Part shown: piece after piece, positions 45,082 through 52,371 of the stretch
Layout of the letters: the number at the start of each line of letters is the position of its first letter
Position numbering within the stretch: the stretch's first letter is position 1
Source: Janibacter sp. A1S7
Lineage (GTDB): Bacteria > Actinomycetota > Actinomycetes > Actinomycetales > Dermatophilaceae
Direction: 5' to 3'
DNA: 64,000 nt
Assembly (NCBI RefSeq): GCF_037198315.1
Contig: NZ_CP144913.1
Location: 1,116,001-1,180,000 of the forward strand
Position numbers and translations under genes: made by a program
Notes under the pieces: generated by a model
The model's input: the letters and a program-made list of their open reading frames with translations, nothing else
Told to the model about the DNA's origin: nothing
The model's database searches: none

Positions 45082-48000
45082 ATGCTCTGGGGGAGGGGGT
45101 GGTGCAGACGCCAGGTGAAGGCGATCGGACGCTCTCCCTTGTGGCTGACGTACGACGCCGGCCCGAGGAAGACGTACGGTGCACCGCCACCGAAGTCGTT
45201 GACCTTGCTGTCACGCGCGAACAGCAAGATGTGGGACCCCTGAACTTCGTGATTGATGTACCGCTGCCCGGTGGCAGATCGGACTGATGTGCTGGATTGC
45301 GACTCCCAGTGGAACAGCTCGGGGCTGATCGCGTAGTCCCGGTACATCGTCGTCGGCGAGTAGTCAGCCTCGGACTTCTTGAAGGTGACGAAGAAGGCGT
45401 CAGAGTCGATCTCCTGCGAGTGCAGGACACCTTCTCGGAAGCTGTTGGGCGCACGGCCACCGAGTGAGGCGTAGCGGAGCGCCGCGACGGCCTCCTCCCG
45501 CGTGTAGCGAGCGTGCACCTGCAGTGGCAGGGTGCCGAGGCCGCCGGTGAGAGGCCGCGTGACGTGAGTGGCGTGGTCCAGGCCGAGCTGAATGACCTGG
45601 CGAAGGTCCTCGCGAACGTTGGGCTCATCCCGTAGAGCACGAAGTCCGGCGTCATAAGTCGTGAAGCCTCCGCCGCCTGTCCACAGCGAGAAGAAGAGCA
45701 TCCGGCCGAACTCCTGCATACGTGGGCTGGCTGCACCGTAGGTAGGCGCCTCCTCGCTGAGCCACGTGAGGTACGCCTGCGCTCGCTCGGGATCGTCCAC
45801 GTGGGAGAAGGCTCGAGCACGCTTTAAGAGCAACGGTTCCTGCGGACCTTCTGGCGCCGTTGGCAGGTGCGCATCGCGTCGTAGGCGTGTCCAGGAGCGG
45901 TCGGCTCGGATGATGTCCGCAAGGTCCACTCCGGTCTCGTGGAGGTAGGTCGCGAGACTGTCCGTGGGGTGGTTGCGCAACTCGGTTGCCAGGACCTTCC
46001 ATCGAGTCGCTAGCTGGCCCTTGAGGTTGTCGAGAACGACGTCCTGGGTCTGCTCATCGAGGATGATCTGACAACCGGACGGCAAGAAGGGAAAGCCCTT
46101 GTCGACCTGGTCGGCCAGACCCTTCCTGGTGGTGCCGGTCAGGGCCCGGAACCGGTCAGCGAACCGGAATGACTTGTTCTGGTGACCAACGAAGTCCAGG
46201 GCCGTAAGCACCGCTTTGTCATCCGCTCTGCGCAGTCCGCGCCCGAGTTGCTGCAAGAAGATCGTCGCTGACTCGGTGGGGCGGAGGAAAAGGACAGTGT
46301 CGACGGATGGCACGTCGACCCCTTCGTTGAACATGTCGACGGTGAAGACGACCGCTACCCGTCCTGCGCGCAGGTCCGAAAGTGCCTGCGCGCGATCGGC
46401 GCTGCCGGGATGACTCGTCACAGCCACCGCGGCAATGCCCGCGTTGGTGAACACTCTCGACATGTACTCGGCGTGTGCGACCGACACGCAGAACCCGAGC
46501 GCCTTCATGCGGCGAGGAGAGGTGATCTTGTCGCGGATTGCGCGCAGAATCAGCGCAGCGCGCGCGTCGTTGCCGGTGTAGACCTTCTCCAGCTCATCCG
46601 TGTCGTACGCACCTCGCTTCCAGGTGATGGCGCTGAGGTCGGTACCGTCCGAGATGCCGAAGTAGTGGAAGGGAGACAGCAGCTCCGACGCCAACGCGTC
46701 CCACAGGCGAAGTTCAGCAGCGATACGGCCATCGAAGAACGTCTGAGCGACGTCGGTGCCGTCGGCTCGCTCGGGTGTAGCGGTCAACCCCAGCAACTCA
46801 GAGGGTTGGAGGTGCTCGAGGATGTTGCGGTAGGTCCGAGCCTGCGCGTGGTGAAACTCATCGATGACCACAACCTCGAAGTGGCCGGCCGGAATGTTGG
46901 TCACACCGTAGGAGTTGAGCGACTGCACCGACGCGAAGACATGCTCCCACCGCTCGGGCCGAGTCCCGCCGACATAGAGCTCGCCGAAGTCTTGATTGCG
47001 GAGTACTTCGCGGTACGTTCGCAGACTCTGCGTCAGGATCTCCTGACGATGAGCGACGAAGAGAAGTCGCGGCCATCGCCCGTCGCGCTGGTATAGACGT
47101 CGATAGTCCAGAGCCGCCAGCACGGTCTTGCCTGTGCCGGTAGCGGCGACGACAAGGTTGCGGTGACGATCATGAACGATACGTTCGACGTCGAGGGACT
47201 CGAGCATCTCGGCCTGATAGGGGAAGGGCTGGACGTCGAGCCCGGATATCGAAATCGTGACTTGGTCCGGCTTCGTGCCGCCTCCTGACGCGAGCGCCAG
47301 AGCGTCGTCGAGTCGGTCTCGGTCACGCTCCGGGTCGTAGTCTTCGAAGGAGGTGTCGTTCCAGTACGTCTCGAATGTCGCCTCGAACTTGTGCATAAGT
47401 GCAGGCGTCGCGACGGCAGAGAGTCGGACGTTCCACTCAACGCCATCGAGCAAAGCTGCGCGCGAGAGATTGGAGGAGCCGACGTACGCAGTGTTGAAGC
47501 CCGTTCGTCGATTGAACAACCAGGCCTTGGCATGGAGCCGCGTGCGGAGTGAGTCGTACTGGATCTTCACCTGAGCGCCGAACTCGCTCACCAGACGATC
47601 CAACGCCTGGCGTTCAGTTGCTCCCATGTAGGTCGTGGTGATGACTCGCAGGGGGATCCCGCGATCACGCAATCGACGAAGCTGAGGTTCGAGCAGGCGG
47701 AGGCCGTACCACTTCACGAAGGCGATGAGCAGATCGACGGAGTCGGCAGTCTCCAGCTCGGCCCGCAGTTCAGAGCCCAGACTTGGTTCACCGATCGAGT
47801 TCGTCAGGAGCGCCGCATCGGACAAGGGAGTGGACGGACGGTCTGGCGCGACGTACTCCACTCCGGGTCCAGCCGGTCGGTGAAGGAAATGGAGCTGACG
47901 GCTACCGGATCCCAACAGGTCGGTCTCATTCCCTAGTTGAGCCAGGATGCGATTGACGAGGGCACGCCTGTGTACCGGGTCCTTCTCATCTCGCAGCGCG

Positions 48001-48167
48001 CGCTCGACAGCATGACGCACGTGACGTGCCAAAACGTGTGGTTCGTCGCCACTGTCCACGTCGTAGATCAGGCGAGTGTCGTCGGGTCGTTCAGCGAGCA
48101 GCTTCTCGAGTCGAGCAGTCAGCAGGGACTCGTACATGCCCTCAGGGAGCGCGTCATTGAACGTCAC
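45054..48167 (-). CDS. PLD-nuclease / SF2 helicase / DUF3427 protein
   Basis: 1037 aa. The phospholipase-D-type nuclease domain (about residues 120-270) has one HKD set: LHAKAWLF (His212, Lys214) and GSSNLS at 230. The SF2 helicase (about 310-660) has Walker A ATGTGKT 342-348, DEFH 436-439, LTATPER 461-467 and motif VI QQLGRGLRR 639-647. The C-terminal DUF3427 spans about 770-1030. Such PLD-helicase-DUF3427 proteins are often found in defence islands. Start GTG 48167 overlaps the Nudix stop (GTGA), so the two are translationally coupled; the longer open frame upstream is Nudix out of frame. Confidence 0.88.
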   Translation of the reverse strand: MTFNDALPEGMYESLLTARLEKLLAERPDDTRLIYDVDSGDEPHVLARHVRHAVERALRDEKDPVHRRALVNRILAQLGNETDLLGSGSRQLHFLHRPAGPGVEYVAPDRPSTPLSDAALLTNSIGEPSLGSELRAELETADSVDLLIAFVKWYGLRLLEPQLRRLRDRGIPLRVITTTYMGATERQALDRLVSEFGAQVKIQYDSLRTRLHAKAWLFNRRTGFNTAYVGSSNLSRAALLDGVEWNVRLSAVATPALMHKFEATFETYWNDTSFEDYDPERDRDRLDDALALASGGGTKPDQVTISISGLDVQPFPYQAEMLESLDVERIVHDRHRNLVVAATGTGKTVLAALDYRRLYQRDGRWPRLLFVAHRQEILTQSLRTYREVLRNQDFGELYVGGTRPERWEHVFASVQSLNSYGVTNIPAGHFEVVVIDEFHHAQARTYRNILEHLQPSELLGLTATPERADGTDVAQTFFDGRIAAELRLWDALASELLSPFHYFGISDGTDLSAITWKRGAYDTDELEKVYTGNDARAALILRAIRDKITSPRRMKALGFCVSVAHAEYMSRVFTNAGIAAVAVTSHPGSADRAQALSDLRAGRVAVVFTVDMFNEGVDVPSVDTVLFLRPTESATIFLQQLGRGLRRADDKAVLTALDFVGHQNKSFRFADRFRALTGTTRKGLADQVDKGFPFLPSGCQIILDEQTQDVVLDNLKGQLATRWKVLATELRNHPTDSLATYLHETGVDLADIIRADRSWTRLRRDAHLPTAPEGPQEPLLLKRARAFSHVDDPERAQAYLTWLSEEAPTYGAASPRMQEFGRMLFFSLWTGGGGFTTYDAGLRALRDEPNVREDLRQVIQLGLDHATHVTRPLTGGLGTLPLQVHARYTREEAVAALRYASLGGRAPNSFREGVLHSQEIDSDAFFVTFKKSEADYSPTTMYRDYAISPELFHWESQSSTSVRSATGQRYINHEVQGSHILLFARDSKVNDFGGGAPYVFLGPASYVSHKGERPIAFTWRLHHPLPQSIYISAAAAS

Positions 48168-48613
48168 GGGTGGAGCTTGCCAGTGACAGGGGACATCCCG
48201 CCGATGGTCGCCGTGATTCGATATACGTACGTCGCCTGAATCAGTTGGACCGCCGGGATATCCGCTGGTGCCCAATCGAGTTGCGACAGCGCTGCTGCTG
48301 GCAGCCACCGCACCGCTTGGTGCTCAGTGAGCTCAGGCTCGCCATTCAGGAGTTGGCAGTAGAAGGTCGTCAGCGTGATCGTTGCGAAGTCGTACTCATG
48401 CTGCGTCGTCGTGATCCGGTCACCGACCGAGATCTGACAACCCAACTCCTCGGTGACCTCACGCTCGAGTGCCTCTGCTGGCGTTTCGTCGGTCTCGACC
48501 TTCCCACCAGGAAACTCCCACAATCCAGCGAGGGGACCGGTTGCTCGCTGGGCGCACAGGATCCGGTGATCAGAGACGATGACCGCACCAACCACGTCGA
48601 TTGACTTCTTCAT
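48164..48613 (-). CDS. Nudix hydrolase (MutT-like)
   Basis: 149 aa. A complete Nudix box runs from GGKVETDETPAEA through REVTEELG (GX5EX7REUXEEXGU, about residues 36-58), with an N-terminal VVGAVIVSDHRILCAQR strand as in 8-oxo-dGTP diphosphatases. It may clean oxidised or modified nucleotides, or make/degrade a nucleotide signal for the downstream helicase. First gene of a two-gene operon. The ribosome binding site GAAGGGA precedes the ATG. Confidence 0.9.
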   Translation of the reverse strand: MKKSIDVVGAVIVSDHRILCAQRATGPLAGLWEFPGGKVETDETPAEALEREVTEELGCQISVGDRITTTQHEYDFATITLTTFYCQLLNGEPELTEHQAVRWLPAAALSQLDWAPADIPAVQLIQATYVYRITATIGGMSPVTGKLHP

Positions 48614-48644
48614 AGATCCCTTCGCACGCGCGCTGGTAACGAGC

Positions 48645-48761
48645 CTAGAGCGTTCCCGTCGCCCAGTTGGCCATCAGCTCAGCGGTGGACTGGGGCGGCT
48701 CCGCCACGCTATAGACAGACCCGTCGAAGCTGAACTGATCTCCGATTCTCAGGTCGGTCAT
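48645..48761 (-). CDS. Possible 38-aa small protein
   Basis: The frame encodes MTDLRIGDQFSFDGSVYSV then a short acidic/polar end (AEPPQSTAELMANWATGTL). Composition is protein-like rather than Arg/Pro-rich antisense noise. GGAGACGAGG lies about 5-14 nt before the ATG. It sits alone between the Nudix and HNH promoters. Function unknown; coding status uncertain. Confidence 0.4.
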   Translation of the reverse strand: MTDLRIGDQFSFDGSVYSVAEPPQSTAELMANWATGTL

Positions 48762-48872
48762 CAAGACCTCGTCTCCACGAGGCGGACGGCCGTCTCTCAC
48801 TCCCTCGCCGCAGTTGGCTCCACCCTGGTGCTCTGGACGATCCGACGCCACAGCGCTGTCAGTGGCCACTGC

Positions 48873-48878
48873 CATACT
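48873..48878 (+). promoter_or_regulatory. -10 hexamer of the HNH gene
   Basis: CATACT ends 7 nt before ATG 48886 and touches the first base of the LexA box, so LexA would cover the transcription start. Confidence 0.5.
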
Positions 48879-48893
48879 CGAACACATGTTCGA
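48878..48893. promoter_or_regulatory. Perfect LexA box over the start codon of the HNH gene
   Basis: TCGAACACATGTTCGA fits TCGAAC-N4-GTTCGA exactly. The ATG at 48886-48888 lies inside it, and the second half-site encodes the Phe-Asp of the protein start Met-Phe-Asp. Confidence 0.88.
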
Positions 48894-50556
48894 CGAAGAG
48901 CTGACCATGGTGGAAGAGTCCTTCCAAGGACTGGGCAACGCCCGCAAGAGGGTGAGCGCGCGAGGCGGGCGAGCCGACGAGCAGACGCTGACGCAGGTCC
49001 TCGAGACCACGGAGCGACTCAGACGGGCGGCCGATGCCCTGGAGCTGTCGGTGATTGGGCACGCCGTGCGCTGGGGTGAGGAGCGCGGTCCGGACGGGAT
49101 CCACCGCGCCGTCCACCTCCGCGAGGGCGAGGTCGCCGAGTTTGCTGTCGAAGCCGTCGGAGTCACCTTGCGAGCCAGCACGTACGAGGCCCGAGATCGG
49201 TGCGACCTCGCCGCCCGCGCAGTCACCGACCTGCACGAGCTCGCCGACCTGATCGCCGACGGTCGGCTGCGGGAGCGGGCCATGGGCGTCGTCGCCAAGG
49301 AGACCCGCCTGGCCGAGGCACATGCCGTCGCGGCCGTGGTCGAGCACCTCCTCGCCCCGATGCGCGGCCGGCCCGAGTCGATCCGCATCGTCGAGCTGGA
49401 GGAGCGCGAGATCCGCAAGGCCTGCCGTCGCATCCTCCAGCGGGCCCAGCCCGACCTGCTGGACGGCGAGAGCAGGCGCAACCGCCGCGAGCAGCTGAAT
49501 GCCCGCTTCAGCGCCGGGCCAGTCGGCACCACCGACCTCCACGCGACCCTCCCCAGTGAGGTCGGACTGGCGCTCAAGTGCGCCATCGACGAGGCCGCCA
49601 CGCAGCGCCTCGTGGACGAGCCCGACCTCACCGCCGGAGCGGCCCGCGCGTGGGGCCTGGCCGACCTCGCCCTGCGCGGCGTTGAGCTCAGCACTCAGGT
49701 CAGGATCGGCATCCCCGTCATCACCTCAGCGGCCTCCCGTCTCGCGTTCGCCCCCGACGAAGGGGGCGAAACTCCCCACCGGGACCACCCCGGGACGACG
49801 ATCGGTGAGGATCTCCACGGTCCCACCGCGCGCGAGGGGCGACTCGTCACCGGTGAGGGCGCTGATGCAGTCGATGTCCTCGCCGAGGAGTGGGCGGGAG
49901 ACGCCGTCACCTCCCAGGTCCCGGCAACGTTCGGCCCGGACGGGGCGCCGACCTGGATCAGTGGGTGCGACATCCCCGGCGTCGGCTACATCCCACCGGA
50001 CGCCGTGGCGGCCATCGTCAGCAACCTCGAGACGAGAGTCTCCCGGGCCCTCCTCGACGCCCGCACCGGAACCCTCGTCGAGACCTCGAACCCGCGCTAC
50101 GTCATCACCGACTCGATGCGCGAGTTCGTTGCCGCCCGCGACGAAGTCTGTCGCATGTGGGGCTGCAACCGGCGGGTCCGCGCGAGCGGGCTCGAGCACG
50201 GCGCCGACCTCGACCACGCCACCCCCTGGCCCGCTGGCGCCTCCACCCCGGCCAACCTCTCCGGGCTGTGCCGCCACCACCACCGGCTCAAGCACTCCGA
50301 CCGGTGGACCCACCGCCAGGGTGCGGACGGCACCTCCGAGTGGATCAGTCCGGGCGGTGTTGCGGCGATGACCTTCCCTGCCCAGTGGATCCACACGGAG
50401 GAGGATGAGGACTCGCCCCATTCAGAGGGGGCGAAGGAGAGCGGCGTTATCTGCGACCTCGACAAGGAGCACGCGCAGGCCTACGCGGCTCTGCGGTCGG
50501 AGAGTCTGGTCAGTATCGGGGGGCCGCAGGAGGCGTCGGCCGAGCCTCCCTTCTAA
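48886..50556 (+). CDS. DUF222 / HNH endonuclease (13E12-like family)
   Basis: 556 aa. The DUF222 helical domain spans about residues 1-330. A C-terminal HNH domain follows: CRMWGCNRRVRASGLEHGADLDHATPW then NLSGLCRHHHRLKH (about 420-475). This architecture equals the 13E12 repeat family of mycobacteria, several members of which are LexA-controlled. Here a perfect LexA box covers the start. ATG 48886 is preferred because a CATACT -10 lies 7 nt upstream; ATG 48907, with GAAGAG before it, is an alternative. Substrate unknown; possibly a damage-induced nuclease or a mobile-type endonuclease. Confidence 0.87.
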   Translation: MFDEELTMVEESFQGLGNARKRVSARGGRADEQTLTQVLETTERLRRAADALELSVIGHAVRWGEERGPDGIHRAVHLREGEVAEFAVEAVGVTLRASTYEARDRCDLAARAVTDLHELADLIADGRLRERAMGVVAKETRLAEAHAVAAVVEHLLAPMRGRPESIRIVELEEREIRKACRRILQRAQPDLLDGESRRNRREQLNARFSAGPVGTTDLHATLPSEVGLALKCAIDEAATQRLVDEPDLTAGAARAWGLADLALRGVELSTQVRIGIPVITSAASRLAFAPDEGGETPHRDHPGTTIGEDLHGPTAREGRLVTGEGADAVDVLAEEWAGDAVTSQVPATFGPDGAPTWISGCDIPGVGYIPPDAVAAIVSNLETRVSRALLDARTGTLVETSNPRYVITDSMREFVAARDEVCRMWGCNRRVRASGLEHGADLDHATPWPAGASTPANLSGLCRHHHRLKHSDRWTHRQGADGTSEWISPGGVAAMTFPAQWIHTEEDEDSPHSEGAKESGVICDLDKEHAQAYAALRSESLVSIGGPQEASAEPPF

Positions 50557-50563
50557 CACTCCC

Positions 50564-50587
50564 TTCGCCCCCTGTGGAGGGGGCGAA
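50564..50587 (+). terminator. Terminator after the HNH gene
   Basis: 9-bp arms TTCGCCCCC (50564-50572) and GGGGGCGAA (50579-50587) with loop TGTGGA, 7 nt after the stop. It may serve the convergent lipoprotein gene as well. Confidence 0.6.
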
Positions 50588-50605
50588 AGGAGCATCAGCC
50601 AGCCG

Positions 50606-51387
50606 CTAGTCCGACTCCATGTTGGTGACAGTCGCGCGGGCGGCCTTCTCCAGGGCGTCCGAGTCAGCCGCTCCTCCAATCGTCGCCTGGGACAAGGTGA
50701 CAAGGTTGTGGCCAGCGCGAATTATGACCATGTCGAGGCCGACTGTCATTTCGTCGGCTGTTCCAGCCATCCGGATCGCAGCGGACTCTTCACCCAGGTT
50801 CGGGAACGACAGGCTGGAGATCTTGAAGGTCGTCGTCGTCCCGTCCTCGGTCGAGGTGATCTCCGAGCAGGTCGAGAGAGCGTCCAAAGCCTTCTCGAAA
50901 CTGTCCTCGGGAACCTCGTCGGCGAACGAGCTGATCTCCACCCAAGGAAGGGGCCAAGCATTCCCGCGGTGTACGTCTGGGACGCCTCCCCGGTAGGTTC
51001 CTGGTCCTGTTCTTCCGAGAGGTCGTCCATGATCGTCTGGCACTCGGCCGGCTCGATCGACTCATCGGATTCGGCGTCGGACTCCGATTCGTCATTGAGA
51101 GTGTTCTCGGGATCCACGCTCCACCCGGTGGGGAGCGCAGAGACAGGCGGAAGGGCCGCCTTGGCCTCCTCACTCGATAGTTTCTGGCCGACAGAGTCCA
51201 GCTCGACCTCTTCGGTCTCTCCGGTCTGTGAGCTGTCCTCTGTAGCGCTCTCCCCAGCGTCAGCAGAGGACTCGCCGACGGTTCCCGCTCGATCCGGTGG
51301 AGAGTCACTGCAGCCAGCGAGCGTGAGTGCACCCACCAGGGCTGCCGCGCTGAAGTGAAGTGGAATGCGTCGGCTGGTTCTGGTCAT
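50606..51387 (-). pseudogene. Frameshifted lipoprotein with PknH-like sensor domain
   Basis: Read from 51387, the frame gives a signal peptide with lipobox LAGC (Cys near residue 25), an acidic Ser/Glu/Asp linker and LPTGWSVDPENTLNDES...CQTIMDDL. It then runs into an Arg-rich nonsense tail after GMLGPFLGW near 50945. The -1 frame continues naturally as WVEISSFADEVPEDSFEKAL...NMESD to a stop at 50606. One extra C in the GGCCCC run would restore a single protein of about 260 aa resembling extracellular PknH/LppH-type sensor domains. This is either a real disruption, phase variation, or a sequencing error. Confidence 0.75.
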
Positions 51388-51452
51388 GTGGCTTGACTCC
51401 CGATGGCAGCGGTGGCGTGGATGTTGGGCAGGTGAACGTCTGCGCGATGAAC

Positions 51453-52259
51453 TCAGTCGAGAAGGGTGAGGCCGGACAGTGCGATGTGGACGTCGGTGCT
51501 CGCCGGGGTGAGGCCTTCAGTGAACGAGTCGATGGACACTGACGCCTTGCCCCCCGCCGGGACAAAGTTCAGGAACGTGAAGTCCCCACCGATGATCTTG
51601 TCGCTCTTGTCCCGATAGATCGCGACGGCTTGGAGGTCCTTGAGATCCTTGGTGAAGGGGGACTCGACGGTTGCTGTCGTCTTGAGTCCGCCGAATTCCT
51701 GAGCCCGAGTGTTCACCTTGGATACCTTGAAGTTGGCTGGTTCGCCCTCGAGCGGCTCCGACTGCCCGGGCATGGCCTGGACGGTCATCTTGTTGACGTT
51801 GTTTGCGTCGTAGAGGTAGTCACCAAAAGCGACTGAGGTCCCCGGGAGAACTGCGGTCAGGTAGTCCTCGTGGGTGTCGACCACCGTGCCGCTGGAATCC
51901 GTGAAACTGATCTGGACCTGAGCGTTCGTGGCGATCGCGCTACCCGAGTTCTTGATGACGACCCCGAATGTCACCCCGGGCTCTCCGTACTCGCCCCCAT
52001 CGAGCTGGGTGAACCCGTAGTCGACCACCTTCAGTTCAGCTGCGGCCGCGTCAGCCGCGTCTGCCTTTTCGGTTTCCTCGGCTTCCTCAACCTCGGCGGA
52101 GCTGCTCTCGGACTCCTGGGCCTCGCCAGAAACCACTTCGGACTGTGGATCCCCGTCGGTGGAGGCCAGCTCGGAGACTGCGCCGCAGGCAGTGCCGAAG
52201 GTCAGGGTGGTGAGGGCGAGGACTGCGACTTTGGAGGGGGTCGCTCGTGTCATGGTCAT
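51453..52259 (-). CDS. Secreted lipoprotein with FxLyD-like domain
   Basis: About 268 aa. The signal peptide ends in LTFGTACG (lipobox-like, Cys near residue 25). An acidic Glu/Ser/Ala-rich linker (about 40-75) follows, then a beta-rich domain VDYGFTQLDGGEYGEPGVTFGVVIKNSG...VQISFTDSSGTVV typical of FxLyD-like extracellular modules. Likely anchored on the outer face of the membrane. Function unknown. It stands 65 nt upstream of the other (frameshifted) lipoprotein on the same strand; the two share linker style and may be functionally paired. The start among three nearby ATGs is uncertain. Confidence 0.75.
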   Translation of the reverse strand: MTMTRATPSKVAVLALTTLTFGTACGAVSELASTDGDPQSEVVSGEAQESESSSAEVEEAEETEKADAADAAAAELKVVDYGFTQLDGGEYGEPGVTFGVVIKNSGSAIATNAQVQISFTDSSGTVVDTHEDYLTAVLPGTSVAFGDYLYDANNVNKMTVQAMPGQSEPLEGEPANFKVSKVNTRAQEFGGLKTTATVESPFTKDLKDLQAVAIYRDKSDKIIGGDFTFLNFVPAGGKASVSIDSFTEGLTPASTDVHIALSGLTLLD

Positions 52260-52359
52260 GCGCCAAAGGTGCATTCATTGCATGGCAGATTCCATGAATT
52301 CCCAACAACCGTAAGGGATTCGTTGTACTGCACGCCTACGTGAGAAGACCGACTCCGAA

Positions 52360-52365
52360 TATCTT
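52360..52365 (+). promoter_or_regulatory. -10 hexamer, leaderless type
   Basis: TATCTT ends 6 nt before ATG 52372 of the NERD-helicase gene. Confidence 0.55.
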
Positions 52366-52371
52366 CGGCAC

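Noticed and set aside
48578..49079. Plus-strand frame overlapping the 5' part of the HNH gene
   Set aside because: The protein is Arg/His-rich and is out of frame with the well-supported DUF222-HNH gene.
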